From assembly GCA_021800575.1 (NCBI GenBank), contig JAJYYW010000002.1, positions 1,529 to 13,645 of the forward strand: DNA of 12,117 nt. The letters run 5' to 3'. Each line of letters begins with the position of its first letter. Position 1 is the first letter of the stretch. Source of the DNA: a bacterium. GTDB taxonomy: Bacteria > JAMCPX01. The notes under the pieces are model-generated. The model had not been told where the DNA came from. It saw only the letters and a program-made list of their open reading frames with translations, and searched no databases. Positions 1 through 7,604 of this stretch are shown here, one piece after another. The position numbers and the translations under genes were made by a program.

Positions 1-599
1 TGTGTCTTGGCAACCAGTGTATCCAGCACCTTCGGGGGCCTCCGGTAATGGAAGGAATGCCGGGACGCCTGCTCCAGCGCATCGGCGATCCCGTCATCGA
101 GCCCGAATGCGCCAATCACAGCGTCCGCGTGTATGAACCGGTCCTCGGAATAGATCTTTACGCCGGTGTCTCTGTTAAACTCGATACCGGTCACCCGCGA
201 CCGTATCACCTCAGCTCCCTGCTCCCGGGCAGCGCCGAGCATAAAACGATCGAACAATATTCTCCGTGTTGCGTACGTACCATTTTCTCCGGAAAGCTCC
301 AGCGCACTGCCGCCCGACGAGTACAGCAGGTAGCCCGATATCTCGCGTTTGATGAGGTGCCCGGGAAACGGCATTTCGAGATCGCGTTCGAATATCTCGA
401 CAATAGGATGAGACAGCACACCGACGCACTGATTGTAGTGCCGGTCGAAATCCTTTCCCTCGAATATGATGACCTTAATCCTGATGCCCTTTTTCGCCGC
501 TTCTTTGATCAGCTTGATTGCAGCCGCACTGCCTGCCGGGCCGCCCCCGATGACGGCTATGACCGAGCCGTCGACGATTTTAAGATTGTCGTTCTTCAT
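1..599 (-). CDS. FAD-dependent oxidoreductase, geranylgeranyl reductase/FixC-like family (partial, C-terminus beyond left edge)
   Basis: The minus-strand frame is open from an ATG at 599-597 to the left edge (199 codons). The N-terminus has a Rossmann FAD-binding motif, VIAVIGGGPAGSAAA (about residues 13-27), followed by an acidic residue after the second strand (VIIFEGKD, where the ribose-binding Glu is expected) and a Cys-containing motif (QCVGVLS). This order is typical of geranylgeranyl reductase-like flavoproteins, which reduce isoprenoid double bonds or related substrates using FAD. The actual substrate is not readable from the sequence. A strong Shine-Dalgarno run (GGGAGGGAAGG, 616-606) precedes the start. 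The start lies 20 bp inside the end of the upstream paralogue in another frame, suggesting co-transcription and translational coupling. The second FAD motif and C-terminal domain are outside the window. Confidence 0.82.
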   Translation of the reverse strand, partial: MKNDNLKIVDGSVIAVIGGGPAGSAAAIKLIKEAAKKGIRIKVIIFEGKDFDRHYNQCVGVLSHPIVEIFERDLEMPFPGHLIKREISGYLLYSSGGSALELSGENGTYATRRILFDRFMLGAAREQGAEVIRSRVTGIEFNRDTGVKIYSEDRFIHADAVIGAFGLDDGIADALEQASRHSFHYRRPPKVLDTLVAKT

Positions 600-1929
600 G
601 GTTTTCCTTCCCTCCCGCGAATGACCGTATCAACAACCGTATACCTCCAAGCATATCGAGCATGCTCCTTAAAATAGATCGGTACGGCTTATCTCCGATA
701 AATACGTGCCATGTGATGGTAGACATCCACTGTTTTTCCACAGGTTTTTCACTTTCCGCATGGATCAGAGAGATTACGCCCCTGCCGAAATGTCTGTCCG
801 CGGCCGTGACCCTGTGCATGAAAAAAATCATCTTACCATACCGGTTGTCCCGCGCAAAGCTTTTCACACAGCCGTGATAATAACGTTCCCGGAACGCCGC
901 TTCATCAATGCCTGTGAACAGGGCTGTTTCCGCAGCGCAGCGCGAGGTGATAAATGCCGATTCAATCCCGTTTTTCATGTACCGCGAAACACTTGCATCC
1001 CCGATCATGACGATCCTCGTATGGAACGGTCTGCGCGCTGCAGTCACCGGCAGTCGTGGATGGCAATGGCACAAATGCTTGAGATCCTGCCCCTGGACAG
1101 CTCCCATGGTTTTATCAAGGCCGAGAACCTTCAGTTCATCCTGCAGTTCCGCAAACTTGACATGCCTGCCAATGCCGCTCACAGTCAGGTACCTTCCTTT
1201 GGGTATCACCGCGGTAAACAGGAACCGGGAATGCCTGCGCGAAAAGATATTGATGTAGTGTGTAAAATCACTCTCCGGCGGTGCAAGGATCTCTGTCTGG
1301 CAGGTGTGCCAGTAGGCCGGTCCCTCGTAACCGAACCCGATTTTTTTGCTCAGGGTGGAATTGACGCCGAACGCACCGACAACCAGCGCTGCCCTGAGTT
1401 CGCGTGCCTGGTTTTTTTCGTCATAATACCGGACCACGTAATCATCAAGAACAGGATTTTTCGGCATGACGATGTCCGTGACCGTACCGTTGATGACCAG
1501 CGCACCGGACTTCTGCGCCTCGCCGATCATAAATGAGTCAAAACCTATGAAGCCCTCGGGCGAGGTTTCACTGTGCGGTCCCATCCCTCTGAAAACGGTG
1601 GAGACCCTTGACGCAGGCCTGCGGATAAGCGCATCCATACCGTTGATATTGAGCCTGAACCCCTCCACGTTCTGACGTATGACCCTGCTGTCCATGATGA
1701 CGTCAAGGCCGGCTATCATGTTCACGATGTTGCCGCCGAGCACACCGGCGCACATGTTACATCCCAGGGGTCCGTGTGATGAAAACGGCTTGCGCGCGAT
1801 GATAACTGTTTGAACCTAAAGGCCGTGCTTCCTGCACAGCCCGGCCATGTGCAGAGCAAAAAAACTCCCCGCAGGCCCGCCGCCGAGCACAGCTATGGTA
1901 TCCCCGTCATGCAGCCTCAGGTTACCCAT
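580..1929 (-). pseudogene. FAD-dependent oxidoreductase, geranylgeranyl reductase/FixC-like, interrupted by one in-frame TAG
   Basis: A single minus-strand frame of about 449 residues carries all parts of a geranylgeranyl-reductase-like flavoprotein. These are TIAVLGGGPAGSFFA near the N-terminus (residues 11-25), the Cys motif GCNMCAGVLGG (about 56-66), the second FAD motif MIGDASVSRYMKNGIESAF (about 308-326) and a C-terminal amphipathic region with a GDKPYRSIL stretch. Codon 38 is TAG (1818-1816), exactly between the first FAD motif and the Cys motif; no frameshift is involved. Alignment by eye to the neighbouring paralogue places the stop opposite one ordinary residue (KHGL-stop-VQTVII against KKGI-R-IKVII). 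The ATG at 1929 is chosen because it gives the same N-terminal length as the paralogue; an ATG at 1998 would add 23 residues of unconvincing sequence. A restart at 1755 would lack the Rossmann motif. It may be a recent pseudogene, a sequencing error, or a readthrough gene. Confidence 0.78.
606..616 (-). promoter_or_regulatory. Strong Shine-Dalgarno of the left-edge flavoprotein gene
   Basis: The minus strand reads GGGAGGGAAGG, ending 6 bases before the ATG at 599-597. It lies inside the last codons of the upstream paralogue, whose stop is at 582-580. This fixes the start of the downstream gene and supports reinitiation or coupling where the two genes overlap. Confidence 0.7.
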
Positions 1930-1991
1930 GGTGAAAGCATACCCGAAACCAGGCCAAAAATCCACAGCCATCCGGTATACTGACAACGTTC

Positions 1992-2024
1992 TTTCCATTG
2001 ACTCTGGTGCGATAACAATGGTAA
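1992..2024. repeat. Inverted repeat in the divergent glgC promoter region (candidate operator)
   Basis: CCATTG at 1995-2000 is mirrored by CAATGG at 2016-2021 with a 15-bp spacer. Allowing one mismatch, the arms extend to 9 bases (1992-2000 and 2016-2024). The arm centres are 21 bp apart, about two helical turns, as expected for a dimeric regulator binding one face of DNA. The repeat covers the promoter-like elements before glgC. A perfect 6-bp repeat can occur by chance in a region this size, so the operator role is only an inference. Confidence 0.3.
1998..2016 (+). promoter_or_regulatory. Possible promoter elements for the glgC operon
   Basis: TTGACT at 1998-2003 resembles a -35 box, but its best partner at normal spacing (TAATAA, 2022-2027) is poor and would put the transcript start at the glgC ATG. 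Alternatively TGCGATAAC (2008-2016) resembles an extended -10 element without a good -35, giving a leader of roughly 10 bases. Either way the leader would be very short. There is no clear Shine-Dalgarno before the ATG at 2034. Both readings are weak; only the region, not the exact box, can be supported. Confidence 0.25.
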
Positions 2025-2033
2025 TAATATCGT

Positions 2034-3266
2034 ATGATCAGTAAGAGGATTCTTGTCATGATCCTTGCCGGGGGTGAGGGCAAGCGTCTGCATCCCCTGA
2101 CCCAGGACAGGGCAAAACCTGCGGTACCCTTTGGAGGCAGATACAGAATCATTGACTTTGCCCTCAGCAATTTCATCAACTCCGGTTTTTACAAGATCAA
2201 GGTCCTGACCCAGTATAAATCCGAATCGCTCAACTCCCACATCGCACGGGCATGGCACCTCTCTCCTTCCATCGGACACTCTATCGATCTCGTACCGGCG
2301 CAGATGCGTATCGGGAAAGACTGGTACCGCGGCACCGCGGATGCGGTGTACCAGAACATGAATCTTATTCATGACGAAAAAGCAGACATTGTGTGTGTGT
2401 TCGGCGGGGACCACGTGTACAAGATGGATGTCCGGCAGATCGTTGACTACCATATCAAAAAGAACGCCCAGATAACGGTTTCAGCCATTCCGTATCCCGT
2501 GAAAGAGGCAAATTCGTACGGCATCATCGAGATCGACAAGGATTACAACATCACCGGTTTCAAGGAAAAACCCCAGCACCCGAAGCCCATGCCACACAGG
2601 GCCGATATGGCGTTGTGCTCTATGGGAAACTATGTTTTTAACACGGACATACTGATGAAACTGCTCGCGGAAGACCAAAAGAAGGACTCCAGCCACGACT
2701 TCGGCAGAGACCTGATACCCGCCGCTGTGAAAACCAACACCATCAAGGCGTATGATTTTTCGAAGAACATCATCCCCGGAGAAGACAAACAATCGTCGGG
2801 ATACTGGAGGGACGTCGGTGAAATAGACAGCTACTGGCTTTCGAACATGGATCTTGTGTCCGTAACACCGAAACTGAACCTCTATAATTTCGAGTGGCCT
2901 ATCAGGACGTTCTACCCGCCCTACCCCCCGGCAAAATTCGTGTTCGCGGATGAAGATACCAAAAGGATCGGCATAGCAACGGATTCCATGGTTGCGGAGG
3001 GCTGCATCATCAGCGGCGGCCAGATTAACAGGACCGTCCTGTTCCCGGGCGTGAGGATAAACTCCTTCTCCACGGTCGAAGACTCGGTCCTGTTCGAACG
3101 GGTTGATGTGGGGAGGTACGCACGGGTCAGGAGGGCGATCATTGACAAGGACGTCAGGATCATGCCGAACGCAACGATCGGCTATGATCTTGAAAAGGAC
3201 AAAAAACGCTTTACTGTATCAGAAAAGGGCGTTGTTGTTATCCCGAAAGGGGCGATAGTGGATTAA
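2034..3266 (+). CDS. glgC: Glucose-1-phosphate adenylyltransferase (ADP-glucose pyrophosphorylase)
   Basis: This cytoplasmic enzyme makes ADP-glucose and pyrophosphate from ATP and glucose 1-phosphate, the first committed step of bacterial glycogen synthesis. The 410-residue protein has the full family pattern. ILAGGEGKRL at residues 10-19 is the nucleotide-binding signature, followed by KPAVPFGG, then RIIDFALSNFINSG, WYRGTADAVYQN, VFGGDHVYKMD (catalytic Asp region), GFKEKP (sugar-phosphate binding), HDFGRDLIP and GYWRDVGEIDSYW. A left-handed beta-helix region follows in the last ~130 residues, as is usual for GlgC. The start at 2034 places the signature at its normal distance from the N-terminus. 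No clear ribosome-binding site precedes it. It is the first gene of the operon; one base separates its stop from the next ATG. Confidence 0.96.
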   Translation: MISKRILVMILAGGEGKRLHPLTQDRAKPAVPFGGRYRIIDFALSNFINSGFYKIKVLTQYKSESLNSHIARAWHLSPSIGHSIDLVPAQMRIGKDWYRGTADAVYQNMNLIHDEKADIVCVFGGDHVYKMDVRQIVDYHIKKNAQITVSAIPYPVKEANSYGIIEIDKDYNITGFKEKPQHPKPMPHRADMALCSMGNYVFNTDILMKLLAEDQKKDSSHDFGRDLIPAAVKTNTIKAYDFSKNIIPGEDKQSSGYWRDVGEIDSYWLSNMDLVSVTPKLNLYNFEWPIRTFYPPYPPAKFVFADEDTKRIGIATDSMVAEGCIISGGQINRTVLFPGVRINSFSTVEDSVLFERVDVGRYARVRRAIIDKDVRIMPNATIGYDLEKDKKRFTVSEKGVVVIPKGAIVD

Positions 3267-3267
3267 G

Positions 3268-5445
3268 ATGTCTGAACTCTCTGTTGCATTCCTCTGGCAC
3301 ATGCATCAGCCGGTCTACAAGGATCCGTTTACCGGCAAGTATACGCTTCCCTGGGTACGGTTCCATGCCATTAAAGCGTACTACGATATGCCCTCGGTGA
3401 TACAGCAGTATCCCGGAATCAAGGTCAACATCAACATGGTCCCGTCGCTCGTTGAGCAGCTCGCCGACTACGTGTCAGGCAATGCGCAGGACGTCTTCTT
3501 CGAATACTCTGCGAAGCCCGCTGCGGATCTGGATGACGACGACAAGGCTTTTATCCTGAAATATTTTTTTATGGGCAACTGGGAAACCATGATCAAGCCC
3601 TACCCCCGTTACTTCGAGCTGCTGCTTAAACGTGGAAAGAGCCCGAACGACAGAGATATAGAAAATATGACCGAAATCTTCAACAAGCAGGACATGCTCG
3701 ATATCCAGGTATGGTTCAACCTTTCATGGTTCGGATTCACGGCGATCAACGATTATCCGCAGCTTGCCGCATTGAAAGAAAAGCAGAAGGGCTTTACAGA
3801 ACAGGACAAGAAGTACGTGCTCGATACGCAGCTTGACATCATGCAGAAGCTGTTTCCCCTGTACCGGGAGATGCAGGCCTCGGGACAGATCGAGATAACG
3901 ACCAGCCCGTTCTACCACACCATCATGCCGCTGCTGTACGATTCGGATACCGCGCGCAGGTGCATGCCGAAGTCCGTACTGCCCCGGCGGGTCAGCTTTC
4001 CGGAAGACGTGCTGGCCCAGTTAAAACTGGGCAGGCAGTTTATTGCCGACCAGCTTGGCGTTGCACCGAAAGGGCTGTGGCCTTCCGAGGGATCCGTATC
4101 TCCGGAGATCATCCCCCTGGTCCGGGAGGCGGGCTTCGAATGGATGGTCAGCGACGAGGAGATACTGTTCGCATCTATCAACAAGGAACGGGCCGGCGAG
4201 TATCTGTATAAGCCGTACAGGGCGACCTATAAGAATTCCGACATCACGGTCCTGTTCAGGGACAAAGGCATCTCCAATTTCATCAGCTTCGACTGCGCTC
4301 GGTATCCCCTCCGCGAAGACGCCGTGGAGGAACTACGGCGACAGATTCTGGGCGTCAGAAAATACCTTTCCGGTAAAGGCATGGATGGAATCATCGTTAT
4401 CGCGCTCGATGGAGAAAACCCGTGGGAATACTACACCTACGGCGGGAGACGGTTTCTCAACAGCATGTACGGCATGCTCAGCAAGACCCCGGAGATACGG
4501 ACTACGACCATGTCGTCGTACCTCGAGGCCCACAAGCCATCGGACACTATAGAAAACCTTTATTCCGGATCATGGATCAACAAGCGGTTCGATATATGGA
4601 TCGGCCAGGAAGAAAAGAACCTCGCGTGGGACTACCTCGGATCAACCCGGGAGTATTTCAAGCAAAATGCCGACGAGCTTTCCGGTGAACAGGTAAGCCG
4701 GGCGTTGAAATACCTGTACACCGCCGAGGGCAGCGATTGGTTCTGGTGGTATGGCGACACCTTCTATACGGCGAACGAAGAAGAATTCGACCGGCTGTTC
4801 CGGAAAAACCTCAAAAAGGTGCTGGAGATCATCAAGAAACCCATGCTCGACTTCCTCCATACGCCGGTTATCGCACTTTCGGAGGCCCGGCTCAACGAAC
4901 AGCCGCTGGGATTCATAACGCCGAAGCTCGACGGCGCACCGACGGATTACTACGAGTGGGCGGGCGGTGCAGTCTGCTACAACATCTCGACGACCGGCCG
5001 GCACAACCCTACGCCGTTCACACACCGGATTTATTTCTGCTTTGACCTGGACAACCTGTACCTGCGTCTCGATTACAACAGGACGAAGATCGAACATGAG
5101 AAATACAATGTGTTCTTTGCGATCAATATCTTCGACCACAGCTTCGAATACCGTATCGTCATCCCCATCAAGCACCTGCTCAACGCGAAACCGTACTACG
5201 AGCTGCACTACGCAAAAGACCAGATCGTCTTCGAATTCGTCAAGGTCAGCGAGTCCATTGCGATCCAGAAGATCATCGAATTGAAGATCCCGTTCGCAGA
5301 CATTCAGGCGACGCCGGGCATGAAGCTCAACATGATCATCAGTGCGCGCGACGGGGACGTCGAACTCGAGAAGTACCCTGCAAAGGGCATTATCGGGATC
5401 ACGGTGCCGGACCAGGACTACACCAAGAAGATGTGGAGCGTCTGA
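3268..5445 (+). CDS. Glycoside hydrolase family 57, amylopullulanase/alpha-amylase type, with C-terminal beta domain
   Basis: This 725-residue GH57 enzyme acts on alpha-glucans by a retaining mechanism. All five conserved GH57 regions are visible. They are WHMHQP (residues 10-15), GQIEITTSP (206-214), LWPSEGS with the expected nucleophile Glu274, ALDGENPWEYY with the expected acid/base Asp381, and GSDWFWWYGD (488-497). The WPSEG and DGENPW forms are those of amylopullulanase-like members rather than of GH57 branching enzymes. From about residue 545 a C-terminal segment of ~180 residues, starting near PKLDGAPTDYYEW, looks like a beta-sandwich accessory domain, possibly carbohydrate-binding. 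No signal peptide is visible, so it should act in the cytoplasm on glycogen or maltodextrins. The gene sits 1 bp after glgC and overlaps the next gene by 1 bp (TGATG). The exact bond specificity (alpha-1,4, alpha-1,6 or both) is not determined. Confidence 0.88.
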   Translation: MSELSVAFLWHMHQPVYKDPFTGKYTLPWVRFHAIKAYYDMPSVIQQYPGIKVNINMVPSLVEQLADYVSGNAQDVFFEYSAKPAADLDDDDKAFILKYFFMGNWETMIKPYPRYFELLLKRGKSPNDRDIENMTEIFNKQDMLDIQVWFNLSWFGFTAINDYPQLAALKEKQKGFTEQDKKYVLDTQLDIMQKLFPLYREMQASGQIEITTSPFYHTIMPLLYDSDTARRCMPKSVLPRRVSFPEDVLAQLKLGRQFIADQLGVAPKGLWPSEGSVSPEIIPLVREAGFEWMVSDEEILFASINKERAGEYLYKPYRATYKNSDITVLFRDKGISNFISFDCARYPLREDAVEELRRQILGVRKYLSGKGMDGIIVIALDGENPWEYYTYGGRRFLNSMYGMLSKTPEIRTTTMSSYLEAHKPSDTIENLYSGSWINKRFDIWIGQEEKNLAWDYLGSTREYFKQNADELSGEQVSRALKYLYTAEGSDWFWWYGDTFYTANEEEFDRLFRKNLKKVLEIIKKPMLDFLHTPVIALSEARLNEQPLGFITPKLDGAPTDYYEWAGGAVCYNISTTGRHNPTPFTHRIYFCFDLDNLYLRLDYNRTKIEHEKYNVFFAINIFDHSFEYRIVIPIKHLLNAKPYYELHYAKDQIVFEFVKVSESIAIQKIIELKIPFADIQATPGMKLNMIISARDGDVELEKYPAKGIIGITVPDQDYTKKMWSV

Positions 5446-7604
5446 TGGATAAACTCGACTTCCATTTTTCCGTCCACTGCCACCAGCCTGTGGGCAACTT
5501 CGACGGCGTGTTCAGGGATGCGTACGAAAAAAGCTACAAACCACTGATCAGGACCCTCCTGCGTCACCCGGCGGTCAGGTTCGGCCTGCACATTTCGGGT
5601 CCTGTGTGGGACTGGATAATCGCCAACGAGCCCGCCTTCATCACAGACATAGAGCGGCTTGCCGGCCGCGATCAGGTTGAGCTCATCTCCGGCGGATATT
5701 ATGAGCCGATCCTCGAGGTCCTGAACCAGCAGGACGCAGCCGGACAGATCGCACTGATGAACCAGTTTATCAGGACACGTTTCAAGCAAAACCCGCGGGG
5801 CATCTGGCTCACGGAACGGGTCTGGGACCCGTTTCTCCCGGTGCTCCTGTCGGACCTCGGCATCCGGTATACGACCGTGGACGACACGCATTTCTACTAC
5901 GCGGGCCTGGAGGAAAAAGACATCCATGGCTGTTACATCACCGAACGTGCGGGGCACCCGTTGTACCTGTTTCCGATCCAAAAACAGCTGCGGTATGCGA
6001 TACCCTTCAAAGAGCCGGCCCAGGTGATCGATATCCTGCAGCGCTACCGGGACAGCGGCACCATTCATTCCGTGACCTATGCCGATGACGGGGAAAAATT
6101 CGGACTCTGGCCCGGAACCTATGCATGGGTCTTTGAACAGGGCTGGCTCGAGCGCTTCTTTACCGAGCTTGAAAAGCATACCAGCTGGCTCAACATCACG
6201 CCGCAGGGTGAAGAGCTGACGACCCGTGCACCGGTGGGCAGGATCCACCTGCCGTCCGCCTCGTACGAGGAGATGCTCGACTGGGCACTGCCACCGGATG
6301 CAGGAACAAAATTCAGGCTGTTCAAGGCATCCCTGGAATCAGCGGGCATAGATACACGCTCCAACCCCTTTGTGCGGGGCGGCTTCTGGGACAATTTCCT
6401 CGTGAAATACCCGGAGAGCAACTGGATGCATAAACGCATGCTGCAGGTCAGCGCCATGCTTGCAACCATGGAAGCCAGGATGGGCTTTCAGTTGGACGAC
6501 GCGCGGCGCGAGTTGTTCAAGTCGCAGTCCAACTGTGTCTACTGGCACGGGCTGTTCGGCGGCGTGTATCTCAACTATCTGCGCCATGCCGTGTACGAAC
6601 ACCTCCTGAAGGCCGAGGGCATCATCGACGGACACCGGTCACAGCCCCACGGCGTTGCGTACAGTTCGCTGGACATCGACCTGGACGGCGAGGACGAGAT
6701 CGTCCTCAAGAACAAACACCTCTCCGTGTACCTGGGACCGTCCAAGGGAGGAGCCCTGCTGGAGCTCGATGTCCGGGACCACAATTTCAACATCACGAAC
6801 GTCATGACCCGGCGCAAAGAGGCCTACCACGATCTTATCACACAGCAACAGGCAAACCAGGCCTCGGCTGACGCCCCGGTAACTATACACGGCCGGGTGC
6901 ACGTCAAGGAAGACAATCTCGAACAGAAGCTGATCTACGACTGGCATCCGCGGTACAGCTTCGTAGAACATTTCCTGCCGCGGGAGGTTGTTCTCCTCGA
7001 CCGGCTCTACAGGAACGACTACCAGGACCTCGGCGATTTCACGCTGGAGCGGCACGATCTTCTGAAGCAGGAGGGCAATATTGTGTTTTTGTCCCGGGAA
7101 GGGCATCTGCTGCACGACAGCAGGTCCGTCCCGCTGCGCATGGAGAAAAACTACCGGCTGTTCGAACAAAGACTGGAGGCCGGCTACCGGCTCACGAATA
7201 ACTCAGACATCCGGATCGAGACGGAAATGCTTGTCGAGCTGAACCTGACGCTTCTCGCTACCGACGATCAGCGCACCGTCGTTCTCAACGGACCCGCGGG
7301 CAGACAGACCAGGGGCATGGCAGATTTCATAGAGTCAGCCGGGATCGAGAGTTTCGAATTGCTTGATGCATGGCAGAAAATGGGGATAAAGATATCAACA
7401 CCATCGGTGTCGGCAGTGCTTGCCTACCCCCTGGAGACCGTGTCGGCGTCCGAGAGTGGTTTTGAACGGACCTACCAGGGAACGTGCTTCATGCTCGTGT
7501 ATGACCTCGACATGGAACCCGGGGAAAGCAGGGGGATTACCATACCGGTGGACTTTTATGATACAGTGTCCGGAACATCAACATTTGATTGGAGGAAAAT
7601 GTAA
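5445..7604 (+). CDS. Glycoside hydrolase family 57, 4-alpha-glucanotransferase/alpha-amylase type
   Basis: The 719-residue product matches the GH57 4-alpha-glucanotransferase/alpha-amylase subgroup, whose members transfer or hydrolyse alpha-1,4-glucan chains. Visible motifs are HCHQPVGNF (residues 11-19), GIWLTERVWDP with the expected nucleophile Glu124, and TYADDGEKFG with the expected acid/base Asp214. These positions nearly coincide with Glu123 and Asp214 known from the Thermococcus litoralis glucanotransferase. HLPSASYEEM lies near the end of the catalytic domain, followed by KYPESNWMHKRM and YWHGLFGGVYLNYLR of the central helical region. The C-terminal ~330 residues form the usual beta-rich domains of this subgroup. 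The ATG at 5445 is chosen over an upstream GTG (5433) because it overlaps the previous stop as TGATG and is preceded by GGAG at 5435-5438. No signal peptide is seen, so a cytoplasmic role in glucan remodelling is likely. Confidence 0.9.
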   Translation: MDKLDFHFSVHCHQPVGNFDGVFRDAYEKSYKPLIRTLLRHPAVRFGLHISGPVWDWIIANEPAFITDIERLAGRDQVELISGGYYEPILEVLNQQDAAGQIALMNQFIRTRFKQNPRGIWLTERVWDPFLPVLLSDLGIRYTTVDDTHFYYAGLEEKDIHGCYITERAGHPLYLFPIQKQLRYAIPFKEPAQVIDILQRYRDSGTIHSVTYADDGEKFGLWPGTYAWVFEQGWLERFFTELEKHTSWLNITPQGEELTTRAPVGRIHLPSASYEEMLDWALPPDAGTKFRLFKASLESAGIDTRSNPFVRGGFWDNFLVKYPESNWMHKRMLQVSAMLATMEARMGFQLDDARRELFKSQSNCVYWHGLFGGVYLNYLRHAVYEHLLKAEGIIDGHRSQPHGVAYSSLDIDLDGEDEIVLKNKHLSVYLGPSKGGALLELDVRDHNFNITNVMTRRKEAYHDLITQQQANQASADAPVTIHGRVHVKEDNLEQKLIYDWHPRYSFVEHFLPREVVLLDRLYRNDYQDLGDFTLERHDLLKQEGNIVFLSREGHLLHDSRSVPLRMEKNYRLFEQRLEAGYRLTNNSDIRIETEMLVELNLTLLATDDQRTVVLNGPAGRQTRGMADFIESAGIESFELLDAWQKMGIKISTPSVSAVLAYPLETVSASESGFERTYQGTCFMLVYDLDMEPGESRGITIPVDFYDTVSGTSTFDWRKM

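Noticed and set aside
706..1536. Plus-strand open frame of 276 codons opposite the interrupted flavoprotein gene
   Set aside because: Its translation shows no recognisable family pattern and it is antisense to a frame carrying all motifs of a flavoprotein; it is a shadow of codon bias.
1816..1818. Pyrrolysine or selenocysteine coding at the in-frame stop
   Set aside because: Selenocysteine uses TGA, not TAG. Pyrrolysine is known mainly from methylamine methyltransferases and the position is not an active-site residue in the paralogue, so it is not claimed, only listed as a check.
1930..1998. Longer N-terminus for the interrupted flavoprotein from an ATG at 1998
   Set aside because: The extra 23 residues have no counterpart in the paralogue and would overlap the divergent promoter region; the ATG at 1929 gives matching N-terminal lengths.
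2390..2401. Short GT dinucleotide run within glgC, considered as a phase-variable repeat
   Set aside because: Only about five units, and it encodes the conserved VCVFGGD segment of GlgC; no evidence of slippage.
5433..5444. GTG start at 5433 for the second GH57 gene
   Set aside because: The ATG at 5445 overlaps the preceding stop (TGATG), has a GGAG at good spacing and puts the HxHQP motif at the usual distance from the N-terminus.
5418..6248. Minus-strand open frame of 276 codons opposite the second GH57 gene
   Set aside because: The opposite strand carries the GH57 catalytic motifs; no start signal or family pattern supports the minus frame.
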